Assembly (NCBI GenBank): GCA_021186555.1
Contig: JAJKFL010000014.1
Span: forward strand, 37,492,698-37,556,697
Origin: Reticulitermes speratus
Taxonomy: Eukaryota; Arthropoda; Insecta; Blattodea; Rhinotermitidae
Reading direction: 5' to 3'
Length of the DNA stretch: 64,000 nt
The notes under the pieces were generated by a model, which was not told the DNA's origin, ran no database searches, and was given only the letters and a program-made list of their open reading frames with translations. Position numbers and translations under genes: made by a program. Of the stretch, positions 35,671-46,276 are shown piece after piece (positions within the stretch are counted from its first letter, which is position 1; every line of letters starts with the position of its first letter).

Positions 35671-36177
35671 TTTTTTTTTGTGGTGAAGGGCCCCGCAGCA
35701 GAAGCTACGGACGCACCGCAGCCTTGAGGCTTATTGTGCAACCCTGTGATGAATATAACTATTTTTTTTTTGTTTTTCCTTTTAATGGAGTAACGGTGGA
35801 ATAAAATTGACAGGGGAAAAACCGAAGTACTCGGAAAAAAAAACCCGTTCCAGTGCCACTTTGTCCACCATAAATCCCACATGGACTGGATTTTTTTTTT
35901 TTTTTTTTTGTTGCCTGTCCGGGGTTTTTTCCCTTTGATCCATTTTTGTACTGTTTAAATCCTTTCGTCCTTCATGTCACTTTACGTTCCATGCTACCGT
36001 CCTTACAACAAACACAAACATCCATGCCCCCGGTGGGATTCGAACCCACAATCCCAGTAAGCGAGCGGCCATAGACCCACGTCTTAGACCGCGCGGCCAC
36101 TGGGATCGGCAGGGATCGAACCCGGACTTCGCGGTGAGCGGCCGGCGACTAGCCGCCTGAGTCATGGCACGGCCTGT
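35671..36177 (-). mobile_element. SINE-D interrupted by SINE-A2, with TSD
   Basis: SINE-D tail and body occupy 35671-35890 and its head and B box 36112-36177, all minus strand. TTAGGCAGTT flanks the whole composite (35661-35670 and 36178-36187), so SINE-D inserted first and SINE-A2 later landed inside it, immediately after the B box GGGTTCGATCCC. Confidence 0.92.
35891..36111 (-). mobile_element. SINE-A2 inside SINE-D
   Basis: SINE-A2 has the SINE-A tRNA-Leu-like head but a different body (GGACGGTAGCATGGAACGTA, then GGGAAAAAACCCCGGACAGG) and a long A tail. The A tail runs straight into TCCAGTCC of the host SINE-D. Confidence 0.92.
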
Positions 36178-36429
36178 TTAGGCAGTTAGTTACCAGCAGT
36201 TCCGCCATCACGCCTAAAAAGCAGTGTACGATGGAGAACAGTCCTTCTGTGCTACAACTTGAGAAGGTTTCAACTGCCAGTTCCATTATTCCTCTGGTCG
36301 TTGCGAAGCCTCTGTTTCACAACACTGTGTTTGTGAGTTTTGTCACAAGGAAGTGGGAAATGCTCGTGGTAACGACTTTTTAATCTAGTTAAAAACCACA
36401 TTCTCACATTACTAATTAGAGAAGCAATC

Positions 36430-36606
36430 CCATTACAGGCCTAGACAGGCCCTTAGGGTTCCAGGAGGTTGAGGCTCCCAAATTTCTAGACAATCGGCAC
36501 ATGAAGGTGGTAAGGTTGTCAGCCCTAAGCACCGGCCGCCTTTACCCACAGGAAATATTCCTGGTACTCATTCTGTTAGAGGCTGAGTCGACCCCAGGGC
36601 CATAGA
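36430..36606 (-). mobile_element. SINE-C, 5' truncated
   Basis: Minus-strand copy of the SINE-C body and tail (CCATTACAGGCCTAGACAGG on the plus strand) ending at CCCAGGGCCATAG. No tRNA head. Confidence 0.85.
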
Positions 36607-37054
36607 CTAATTACAGAAGACCTTTGTATATTCAAACTTTTTTCACGGCATTGATTAAATGCTCCTACAGTCATATATTTCTTACATCGCGATATTTGAG
36701 ACTGTCAGAGTGGCTTATTTGATGATTCAGGCCTCCTGGCACGCGGTGCTGTGACGTTGGGTAAGTGGTCCCCTGCATTTCGATTGATAGCGCTTTAACT
36801 TTGAGAGTCAAGCAGTTCAAATAGCTGGACTGCTTCACGCTTGAATATAAACGAACAACAATCTTTCGAAACGTCGGCACTCATTCATCACATCGCCTAA
36901 GACCATATTCACACCACATCGATTGAAAGTGTTAAAGTTTCTCAGTCACTGTCGACACTAACTCTGGAAGTTTAGAATTTGATTCTAAGTCATGATCCCG
37001 GGTATTGTTACGTTTCTCATAGTCCATCTCAACCCGTACAGGCTATTTACTTCA

Positions 37055-37218
37055 TCATTCTGTAGTCTGTCTTACGACAGGTCCGTAGCCTCTTCCAAAG
37101 CGATTTCTCCACAGGATGCGATCTAGTGTTTCCTCTTTCAATTTCCAGTATCTTCTCTTCTCCTTAAGGTTATCCAGTAGCTGCTTACGCCTTCTTCCTG
37201 GTCTTCCCGTCATTTCTA
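37055..37218 (-). pseudogene. LINE 3' end (endonuclease-RT type)
   Basis: The minus strand matches the C-terminal coding end at 21600-21940 (GGTCCGTAGCCTCTTCC and CAGTAGCTGCTTACG on the plus strand). Shorter and frame-broken. Confidence 0.8.
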
Positions 37219-37309
37219 TCCATTTATTTATTTAGTACATTTAAATATATCACAACCGATTCCTTTCAGATATTTCGGAATTTGTTATTCATAATCATCC
37301 TGCGATTCA

Positions 37310-37528
37310 ACGAAAGAAAGAGACCGCTCTGAAGAAATAAACGTAATGTGAGGATAATATTAAAATTAATTTCAAATAATAAGGACGCCAATCTGAGGAT
37401 GGCATTGAAATCTCTCTTAATAGGTTCTTGTAGTGTCCCACAAAAGCAGTAATAGGGCTAAATTTAGGACTTGAAGATTCAGACAATTTCTCCATCACTT
37501 CAATAACATGAATCTTCAATAAATCACC
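37310..37528 (-). CDS. Weak candidate host exon
   Basis: I do not recognise this sequence. On the minus strand a pyrimidine-rich stretch ending TCTTACTGATACAG precedes an open frame reading DLLKIHVIEVMEKLSESS, then AFVGHYKNLLREI and hydrophobic residues to a stop near 37310. The pattern of a helix-rich segment after a good splice acceptor, outside any identified repeat, loosely recalls insect chemoreceptor exons, but I see no conserved motif and no clear donor site. It may equally be chance. Confidence 0.12.
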
Positions 37529-37619
37529 CTGTATCAGTAAGAGAATTGTTATGTTGGTTAGTGACTGTGAAAAATTACCGTAAGCACAGTGAGGAATAAG
37601 CAGCAACACTGATATCAAT

Positions 37620-38335
37620 ACAAATGGGGAAACGTTGAACGAAGTTTAGGTGTTTACGGGAGTGAGGTTGCGGACAGGCCAACAGAATCGAGACTAATCG
37701 ATCCCGACTAAACACGATGCTGCAATGGAAACCCATTTGTTGCACAGTGTTCCTTTAGAGAGCGAGTTTTAAATATGGGACGGAGCAGGACTGAGAGCAG
37801 CAGAACGGGCGGTGTCAGAAGTCGCTATGCAGCAACGATGTTGTCCGCTCTATAGCTAGTAGTCCTGCAATAAATGAACGCCCTGTGTAATATAGATTGT
37901 TTCTACGCACTCCATGAGCAAGTCTGTAGATTCTATGAGAGGGTAACACTTTAAACTCTACCTCTGTCACAATGCGTGAATGCAGCTGACCTGCTGATTC
38001 GCCAGTGCATGCCTTTCTATTTAGATTCTACGTGACTCCATGAGTAAAGGTATAGTTGACTCTGTACTTAACGATGCACCGCGTCATGAAGGCGTATTGA
38101 GGAATGGAAGTATAGTTCCATGTATTCTTAAGATGGGCAATAGATGAAGGCGAGTGATAAACTTCATTGATCGGTCGCTTTAACTCCGAGATAAAGCCTG
38201 CGTTACAAATCGGATGGAGAGCTAGCTGAGCCCCAGAGAAGGTCTGAAAAATCTGGGGGATTTGGAGAAGAGAAAAGTATTTTCCGCCCCTGGGAATTAA
38301 ATCTACCTTATTTGGCTCTCAAGCTCGTTGCCTAG
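37620..38335. other. No gene seen
   Basis: Unique-looking DNA; CCTGCAATAAATGAACGCCC near 37865 might be an element end but no partner is visible. Confidence 0.4.
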
Positions 38336-38560
38336 GGTGCTGGAGAATAGGGTGCTGGAGAATAGGGTACTGGAGAATATGGTACTGGAGAATAGGGTAC
38401 TGGAGAATATGGTACTGGAGAATAGGGTGCTGGAGAATAGGGTACTGGAGAATATGGTACTGGAGAATAGGGTGCTGGAGAATAGGGTACTGGAGAATAG
38501 GGTGCTGGAGAATAGGGTGCTAGAGAATAGGGTGCTAGAGAATAGGGTGCTGGAGAATAG
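38336..38560 (+). repeat. Tandem array, 15 bp x 15
   Basis: Exactly fifteen 15-bp units of the type GGTGCTGGAGAATAG or GGTACTGGAGAATAT, translating as [10 protein letters not shown] repeats in an open frame (38328-38672). It lies immediately upstream of, and merges with, a LINE 3' segment (the GGTGCTGTGGAAG continuation), so the unit probably derives from LINE coding sequence. Confidence 0.95.
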
Positions 38561-39004
38561 GGTGCTGTGGAAGATACTTTGGCCTAAGGAAGACGAGGTA
38601 ACAGGGGAAAGAGAAGACTACATAACGAGGAGCTTAATGTTCTGTACTCCTCACCAAATATTATTGGGGTGATCAAATCAAGAAGAATAAGATGGGCAGG
38701 TATGTGGCACGCATGGGAAAGAGGAGTGGTGCACACAGGGTTTTGGTGGGGAGACCCAATATCAAGAAGCACTTGGAAGACCTAGGCGTAGATGGAAAGA
38801 TAATATTAAAACGGATTTTCAATGAGTGGGATAGGGAAGCATAAACTGGATTGATCTGACTCAGGATGTGGACAGGTGGAGGGCGCTTGTGAATGAGGTA
38901 ATGAACCTTTGGGTTCCATAAAACGCCGGGAATTTCTTGACTAGCTGAGGACCTGCTAGCTTCTCAAGAAGGACTCTGCTCCATGGAGTTAGTTAGTTAG
39001 TTAG
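38561..39004 (+). pseudogene. LINE ORF C-terminal end and 3' UTR
   Basis: Translation fragments ([39 protein letters not shown]) in shifting frames are the C-terminal end of an insect non-LTR retrotransposon ORF. The 3' UTR reads GGGAATTTCTTGACTAGCTG and ends in (GTTA)n at 38988-39004. A copy of the same 3' end is at 62730-62920. Several stops and frameshifts. Confidence 0.85.
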
Positions 39005-39234
39005 CTTTTTGCTTAGTCACTAAACTGAAATCTACACCTGATATATGGCCCACACGATCTTGCTATAACGTATATTACCCATTTAAAGCACTGTGCTGAT
39101 TGCATGCAACACATGCTGTAATAAACACTTCAGTTTACCAAACAGTGTATTTATGTGCTTCGAACATTTCTCACAAGTGATCATTACTTCCCTAAATATC
39201 ATCAACTTATTTGTATTCGTAGTGAAGACGGAAT

Positions 39235-39440
39235 TTCCGTGATTTCAGGCTTCCGCCTCGATATTGATGAGATCTGCGCTCTTATGGGGTATTACGCAGC
39301 GTCAAATGGTAATACTTTACCGACGTTTCGGGACATGTCGGTCCCATCTTCAAGGGTTAAGAATCCAAGAAGAGCACAGATCTCAAGACGGAATTTGTTT
39401 TCTGTGAGGTACAAATTGGAGTACGGTACATAACATATAT
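39235..39440 (-). mobile_element. Penelope-like terminal repeat with hammerhead
   Basis: Contains GATTTCAGGCTTCCGCC, also present at 60748 (same strand) and, mirrored, at 51920, and a hammerhead at 39319-39355. The 92-codon frame across it (39155-39433) is incidental. Confidence 0.55.
39319..39355 (-). ncRNA. Hammerhead-type ribozyme, U insertion
   Basis: On the minus strand: helix I ACC/GGT, core CTTGAAGA (one extra U against CTGAAGA), stem II GGGAC/GTCCC, GAAA, stem III ACGT, cleavage-step C (a GUC triplet). Confidence 0.55.
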
Positions 39441-39769
39441 ACATTTCTTTCTCCCAATTGATGAAGTGTTATACAGAAGAAGAAATACCATTTTTAAAAC
39501 GTTTACTTTTGTCTAATGTAAATGTAAATGTAAATGATTTGATGCGATAAAGGCGATGGAACTGGATAGCTGAGTTTGGGTTACTTGCTAACAGAGCCAC
39601 AAATTATTGTCTCTGGTAATAAGGGCAGTGACAGGTAAATATAACACACTGATGAAAAACTTACGGGCGGGAAAAACCGCAGTGCCCTGAAGAAAGGTCT
39701 TCCCCAGTGCCATGCAGCCCCACGTAGCCGAAACCTTCTTCAGAAGGTAAAGAGGCTAATCAAGAAATC

Positions 39770-39920
39770 CCCGCATTTTATAGAAGAATAAACCACCACT
39801 TTTCTCTAGCTTGACATAAACGAATCCAGTTTACGCCCTCCTTTGCTCTTTCTTTACTAATTGCAATAATATCCTTCCATCTACACATAGGTCTTCCAAG
39901 AGACATTTTCCTTCGGGTTC
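39770..39920 (-). pseudogene. Short LINE ORF relic
   Basis: The minus strand reads SLGRPMCRWKDIIAISKE, then VNWIRLCQAR, resembling the C-terminal end of an endonuclease-RT LINE. Confidence 0.45.
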
Positions 39921-40701
39921 TACTATCAAAACACTATGTACATTAATATTTCCCCCATGCATTAAACATGACCTAGCCATTAACATAACATATCTGATAT
40001 GTGGCCCTGATTACAAACATTGAAGCTCCTCATTGCGCAATTTCCTGCAGCAACCCATTACTTTGTTGCCACAAATCCCACGTGCACTCTCCCACAAAGG
40101 CTCGGTTATTGTGTGCTCATCATCAATGGTCGGACGGTCTTGTAACAGTGAGGGTCAAGGCGGAAACACTTGTTAACAAATATTTCCGTCGTACACTGAC
40201 CGCGGAGAAAGTGGTGATGCATTTTTTGCAACCTGCGGTTCTTAAGTCGCGGAAGAAACCGTCTTTCTAATCACTGCTACCAACACTATAATATCAGTGG
40301 TATACAAAACTGCTTCCTGGATCGTTAGGTCGTATGTTTTATTGTGTTATGACTTCATTACGCTTTGATAAGTCCTGTGGCATTTAGTTCCAAATGTTAT
40401 AAGAAAATACGATATGCTGTGGCTGGAAGCAGTGCAATAGGACGATTAGAGAGCTGTGTACAATAAAATTAAAAGGATTAGAGAGAAAGCGATCGTGGCC
40501 TATTTCAACATATGTTATTACACCTGCATTCCAATAGAACAAATGAATAAAGCCACAAACACAAAAAAAAAAACTGGACAATCCAGTACTTCCAGGACTC
40601 GTCAAACGCATTAATATTGCACCGTGCTGACATAAAATTTACCCTCCAGTAATATTTTTATTTTGTTTCTAAAATTTTATACGCCGTAGTAAAGGTTTGT
40701 T

Positions 40702-41008
40702 GGGGCACGCGGTGGCGCAGTTGGTTGAGGCACTGCGCTACAAACCGGAACGTCGCGGGTTCGATTCCTGATGGTGTCATTGGAATTTTTCAGTGACATA
40801 ATCGTTTCGGTCGAACTGTGGCCCTGGGGTCGACTCAGCCTCTAACAGAAATGAGTACCAGGAATCTTTCCTGGGGGGTAAAGGCGGCCGGTGCGTAGGG
40901 CTGACAACCTTACCACCTTCATGTGCCGATTGTCTAAAAATCTGGGAGCCTAAACCTCCTGGGACCCTAAGGGCCTGTCAAGGCCTGTAATGGGATTGCT
41001 TTACCTTT
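40702..41008 (+). mobile_element. SINE-C, full length, exact 15-bp TSD
   Basis: Reference-quality copy: head GGGGCACGCGGTGGCGCAGT, B box GGGTTCGATTCCT, body GGGGTCGACTCAGCCTC, tail GGGCCTGTCAAGGCCTGTAA then TTTACCTTT. Flanked by TAGTAAAGGTTTGTT (40687-40701 and 41009-41023). It landed in a hammerhead-bearing repeat. Confidence 0.97.
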
Positions 41009-41022
41009 TAGTAAAGGTTTGT

Positions 41023-41064
41023 TCCGACGTTTATTAGGAACGTACAACCTCCATCTTCAGGGTG
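41023..41064 (-). ncRNA. Hammerhead-type ribozyme relic
   Basis: On the minus strand: core CTGAAGA intact, stem II GGAG/TTCC, then AATAAACGTC in place of GAAACGTC, so the second core strand is broken. Stem III ACGT and cleavage-step C remain. Confidence 0.5.
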
Positions 41065-41069
41065 AATGA

Positions 41070-42402
41070 GTCTGTTTCATGTAAACGCTGAGGTAACAGA
41101 GAAGGAGGAACGAATGTGTCAGTTATATAAGGAGGGCGGAAGGTATTTAGACCAATGAGAGCACCGTCAGCGGGAGCAGGGATAAGTATTGTAGTGAGTC
41201 AATTGAATTATGCACTTGAAAAAGATTCAGTCATCCTGAAGCTGTTGGTAGTTCATTCCTCTGAAATGACATAACAAACTTTTGTTACAGGCGGTAAAAG
41301 CCAAAATATCTATCATTTCTAAAATAACTTCCATATAAACCTGAAAAACTTTATCAAAGTAACGTCTATTTATTTCTCACTAATTGCACATGAAATAGCA
41401 AACAAAATTTATATCATTCCACACTACAATATCCTACACGTTTCGGTATCACTTCTGGAAGTGCTTATAACACAAAGTGAATTCTTATTATATAGAAATA
41501 TATCAATTTCATTTGTGTGTAATAAGTACTTATAATATCAAATGATCAAAAGCTTAATGACTGTATCAAACTTGCCTGCTGGGTAACAATATTTAACTGA
41601 GGTAAAAAAGGTGCCAAGCCCTGATCGGTTCAGATGTAACTAACAGCTTAACTGATAAACTAACAAAAACTAAAAGTGGATTAAGCTTTTCTTGAAAAGC
41701 TGGACAAGAAAAGGGAATTGATACAGACATTTGTTTAGGGAAACCTCTGGAGCCCGACCGCTTGGACAACTGACACTATGTGTATACTTGCAGCAATTTA
41801 AAATAACCTCACAGAAATATTTTCCCTTGAAAGTGGGGACGAATTTAGGAGAAAGGAGCCAGAATTTAAGGCTAAACAGAACGAAACATAATATATTACT
41901 AAAATTTCTGTCTCTTAGGGAAGTGGTTCATTCTTATTTTGCTTCAAAATATTTTATAATAAACTATGATATACATTACCGTGTTCTCCATGCTTTACTT
42001 GAGTAAATACGATTTATTTCACAGATCCAGCGTTAATATTCTTCAAGATATTCAACATTTTCCTAACCATTGCAACAAACGTTTAAATCCCCAGAGAAAA
42101 TTCCGGTCCGCTGACAGTACAGGGTATTTAAATCGCCGGCTTTTAAAGGTTAACATCAGGAGCAAAGATGAATGCAAAGTAATGAATAACACATTTCTGA
42201 GTCATATGATATTTGAGGCTCTCGACACGGCAACAATTTTATGGTCTGCTGAGTTATTATACAAAGCACTTTTACGTTTAGCTTATATTTACATTCTCGT
42301 GCACCGACCCCACTCTGTTACTTATTTTTATAATTTTATTATTTGTGTTTTGTTAAAATCTCTCATTAATAGAAATAATATGCATAGCAAGATAGTATCT
42401 GC
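41070..42402. other. No gene; weak hammerhead relic
   Basis: Minus-strand CCGAAACGTGTAGG at 41432-41446 is a decayed ribozyme core without a clear C-U-G-A-N-G-A half. A 153-codon frame (41966-42427) runs into the next SINE and has no recognisable domain. Confidence 0.45.
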
Positions 42403-42958
42403 CGATCGCAGTGGCCGCGCGGTCTAAGGCGTGGGTCTTCGGCCGCTCGCTTACTGGAATCGTGGGTTCGAATCCCACCGGGGGCATGGATGTTTGTGTT
42501 GTGTTAGATGTATGGACGATAGTATGAAACATAAGGTGACATGCAGGACAAAAAGGACTTCAACAGTACAAATGGATCAAAGGGGAAAACTCAGGAATTA
42601 ATACAAAAAAAAAATCCCGCCGGGGGCATGGATGTTTGTGCTGTGTTTGTTGTATAAGGACGGTAGCATGGAACGTAAAGTGACATGAAGGACGAAAGGA
42701 TTTAAATAGTACAAAAATGGATCAAAGGGAAAAAACCCCGGACAGACAAAAAAAAAAAAATCCCGCCTAAGGCATGGATGTCTGTCTGTTGTGAGTGTTG
42801 TACTCGTATGTTGTCAGGTAGAGGTCTCTGCGACGGGCTGGTCACTCGTCCAGAGGAGTCCTACCGAGTGTGATGTGTCTAAAGTGTGATCGTGAAGCCT
42901 CGAAAAATGAGGAGGCTTAGGCCCCAAGGGGCTGTCGAGCCATAGGAGGAAAAAAATA
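42403..42958 (+). mobile_element. Composite SINE: one head, A2 body twice, A body
   Basis: A single tRNA-Leu-like head (42403-42480) is followed by an A2 body and A tail to 42614, then TCCCGCCGGGGGCATGG (the post-B-box sequence) with a second A2 body and A tail to 42760, then TCCCGCCTAAGGCATGG with the normal SINE-A body and tail to 42958. Both A tails join precisely at the B-box remainder, as if A2 copies had been inserted twice at the B box. Confidence 0.92.
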
Positions 42959-42999
42959 TAGTATCTGGAATTCCATCCTTCTATTAGAAAGTGTCTGTA

Positions 43000-43825
43000 T
43001 TATCAGGTTTTAAGTGTCCCCAGTGTCACTTGTTTCACCGCAGAACCTACATAGGCTGCTTACAGATCGCACCTTAGCCTCCACAATGACTAACATCTAT
43101 AGCCATGGCAAGGCAGTATTATCAGGTAACACTGCGTAATGCTGATTCGTGGTGGTTGAAATTAAACCTTCCTGTGACCTTTAGTTTTTAAACCAACAAC
43201 TGCACTAAAGATTAATGTTAAGATTCACGGTGAACACAACGTCACACTTCCTGTGACTCTTTGAATGATTTCACTTCTTCGCTGTTTCTATGAGAACAAA
43301 ATAGCTGTAGTTTGAAGTATTCTATATTACTGTCATAGTCATTCGAGCTGCAGAATTCCATGAGTAACATTTCCTGTGCTGCATTACTATCATCTTCATT
43401 ACAGACACTGACTGACTGTTGTCTGGCCAACTTCACGCATTGCAACTCGTAACAATGAAAGGAAATACCAGGTTGTCATGACAAGCATTGCTTTAACTGT
43501 CCGTAAGTTTATTCCAGTTACTGAAGTTTCTGAAGGCTTGCCGGAAGTTATGGGTTACGTTACCTTTTAGGCGTTTTTACGAAATAATTGTTTCACGTCG
43601 GGAACATGCCGGTGCGTCCGTTCGCTCTCAGTGACCTAGTATTAGCGTCAAAATCGTCTATCGGATGTTCATAAAATTCGGCACAGGAGCTTTTCAAATG
43701 TTTTCGAGCAAGAACAAGTTTCGTGAAAATCGGCTCAGTGATATTCTCACGTGACTTAAGAATGTAAGTCGATCTGTACCTGTAATAGTCTTATTGATTG
43801 GGTGATTTCCGTGAAGTATACTTTT
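43000..43825. other. No gene seen
   Basis: Short frame 43242-43445 (minus) has no recognisable domain. TTTCGTGAAAATCGGCTCAG near 43728 resembles the old repeat around 22250. Confidence 0.45.
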
Positions 43826-44060
43826 ATAGCCTTACGGGCATGAATAGAAATGTTTCGTAAGCAAAATTCAACCCCAATTTCTCACCCAAGTCTCCTGACT
43901 GCCTGCCAGATGGCTCTGGCGGTCACATTAGGATCGATAGAACAGCAGCGCGGCCAGTTGGCCTGTCACCAATTGCCACGAATGCGCACGACCCAGTAAC
44001 CTCGGAAAGAGGAGGCCCGAGCCCATATAGGGCTGTTGAGCCATGGTTATTATTATAAAC
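43826..44060 (+). mobile_element. SINE-E, 5' truncated
   Basis: Starts at CCTTACGGGCATGAATAG, carries CTGCCAGATGGCTCTGGC and ends CCCATATAGGGCTGTTGAGC then (TTA)n. Confidence 0.88.
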
Positions 44061-45038
44061 TTTTATAGGCGCAAATGAAATTTCATTTATAATTGTACCA
44101 AGAAACTTTTATAAAATTTCGAAATAAAAAAATTCTTGGCAAAATGTGTGTATTAATGCACGCAATGAACGATTTGTAATATTGTCTATCTTTGAGGAAG
44201 TGTACGATGACAAAAATAGTTATCAAGAATTTTCTAATCTCTCGACAAATTTCATGTTGCTTTAAAACCGGTTATAAATAATACGCATTTTACGTAAAGA
44301 ATTATGAAAATTTATGTGGTTGTTCTTTGTTACAGAGACAGACTGTGGTCTTTGCCAGATACGATCAAAGGTCTAAGAAAGATTTGACGATGTAAAAACA
44401 AAAATTGGGACATGACTCTCTTCTCTGCAGAATATGAGTTGAGACCGAAGAAACAACTGATCATATAAGCGTAACAATAAAAATCTATCACCTTTAAATC
44501 TGTCACTAAGCTACGGAGAACATCGACAGGAAAAATTATGTGTCATGTGGCATGTGTCAAAAGTGATATAATTTGCGGGACAGTTTCTATCTTTTTATTT
44601 TTGCCGAAAGAATTTCAAAATAAAGTACAAGTATTTTCTAACAACAGTAGTGTGAGCAATGTGTCTTTACGTTCATGGTAACGGCCAGAGTGGAATTATG
44701 ACCCGAAGGATTAGTTGCAAAACATAACACGTTTAATTTCGACAGGTGTAAAAAAAAACTGATTACTTACTGTCTGACGTAAGTGATCAAATCTTAGCCC
44801 AGTTTTTAGGCTTAAGTACGTCGTTAAGCTAAGCCTATTTTTACTTTTATGTTCCAAAAAGATTGAAAGTGAAACGCTCTTTCGTTTTATTCTTCTTCTG
44901 TAATCGAGATCGGCAACTTGATGTCTGTGCCGTCCTAGAAACATTTTTCTCTCTTCTCTTTCCTTCCAAGTTTTGAGGTTTCCACAAAGGTGTTTTAGAG
45001 AAACGTTATATTATATACACCGTGCATCTTGTCACAAT
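44061..45038. other. No gene seen
   Basis: AT-rich DNA with no supported feature apart from CACCGTGCATCTTG at 45019, a motif that recurs at the edge of Penelope-like copies (also at 56847). Confidence 0.45.
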
Positions 45039-45095
45039 CTTTATAACAACCAAAAAACTTCACTAGATAGAATACATATGTAACGTATATCAAAG

Positions 45096-45136
45096 ACCCT
45101 ACATATGTTTCGCCAAATTTTTCATCCTCAGGGGGC
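45096..45136 (-). ncRNA. Hammerhead-type ribozyme, intact core
   Basis: On the minus strand: helix I CCC/GGG, core CTGAGGA, a weakened stem II (AAA/TTT), GAAA, palindromic stem III ACATATGT, cleavage-step A. Confidence 0.68.
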
Positions 45137-45140
45137 TGAA

Positions 45141-45329
45141 TCACAAAGGAACACAAGAACATCACAAAGGAACACAAGAACATCACAAAGGAACACAATA
45201 ACATCACAAAGGAACACAAGAACATCACAAAGGAACAGAAGAACATCACAAAGGAACACAAGAACATCACAAAGGAACACAAAAACATCACAAAGGAACA
45301 CAAAAACATCACAAAGGAACACAAGAACA
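45141..45329 (+). repeat. Tandem array, 21 bp x 9
   Basis: Nine units of the type TCACAAAGGAACACAAGAAC. It lies only in the left arm of the palindrome; the right arm has about one unit-like segment. Multiples of 3 keep frames open on both strands, which is incidental. Confidence 0.93.
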
Positions 45330-45402
45330 TCACAACATCAATCAATTACACTTTTAAAACATCACACATTAAAAGCCCAAAACATAAAACAATCATAATC
45401 TT

Positions 45403-45666
45403 CTTTTTTTTTCTGTGGCTCCACAACCCCTAGGGGGCCTAGGCCTCCTCATTTTACGAGGCTTCGCGATCACACTTTAGACACACCACACTCGGTAGGA
45501 CTCCTCTGGACGAGTGACCAGCCCGTCGCAGAGACCTCTACCTGACAACACACAACACTCACAACAGACAGACATCCATGCCCCCGGCGGGATTCGAACC
45601 CGCAATCCCAGCAAGCGAGCGGCCGCAGACCCAAGCCTTCGACCGCGCGACCACTGGGATCGGCAA
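45403..45666 (-). mobile_element. SINE-A in the palindrome arm
   Basis: Full minus-strand copy with head CCGATCCCAGTGG at the right end and T run at the left. TCATAATC occurs just outside both ends (45392-45399 and 45669-45676), giving an 8-bp TSD. Confidence 0.92.
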
Positions 45667-45844
45667 AGTCATAATCATAGTTTACAAAAGTACGATGTTA
45701 AAATATTAAGATCGGTAAAACAATACACTTCTGGTATATGTAGTTGGTTTAGGTCATGCGGGCTGCGCACACAAGTATCTGAATCGATTATATATGGATC
45801 TCGTCCTGAAAATATATTATGCTTATGAGTTATGGGTAAATATA

Positions 45845-45922
45845 CAGGGCATACACAAAAGAATGGTGCGGTTTCAAAAGTGAATACTATTGATACCGCA
45901 CCATTCTTTTGTGTATGCCCTG
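45845..45922. mobile_element. 78-bp palindromic micro-MITE
   Basis: CAGGGCATACACAAAAGAAT with its exact inverse at the other end, TA on both sides, and the same length as the copies at 21193 and 48873. It sits in the central loop of the Penelope-like palindrome. Confidence 0.95.
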
Positions 45923-46235
45923 TATATTAAGACGTATGTACTCCTTTATAAACGCATCCTTTTATACCATTCACAGCCACTTAATATATATTTACCCACA
46001 ATTCAGAAGCATAATATATTTTCAGAACGAGATACATATATGATTGATTCAGATGCTTCTGTGCGCTGCCCGCATGACCTAAACCAACTACATATACCAG
46101 AAGTGTATTGTTTTACCATTTCTAACATTTTAGCATCGTATTTTTGTGTGAACTATATTTATGACCTTCTTTTATGTTTCGGGCTTTTAACGTGTGATGT
46201 TTTGAACTGAAAATCGATGTTATGTTCTGATGCAC

Positions 46236-46276
46236 CACCTGAGGATGACAACTTGTTGTCGAAACATATGTAGGTG
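46236..46276 (+). ncRNA. Hammerhead-type ribozyme, intact core
   Basis: Helix I CACC/GGTG (uses C3) or a shorter alternative, core CTGAGGA, stem II GACAA/TTGTC with tetraloop CTTG, GAAA, palindromic stem III ACATATGT, cleavage-step A. One of the best-preserved copies. Confidence 0.75.

Noticed and set aside
38328-38672. VLENR-repeat protein
   Set aside because: Product of a 15-bp array running into a LINE relic.
41966-42427. 153-codon frame as a host gene
   Set aside because: No recognisable domain, and its end lies in the head of the composite SINE at 42403.
45105-45398. Open frames with SQRNTRT or CSFVMFL repeats
   Set aside because: Both strands stay open because of the 21-bp tandem array; not genes.
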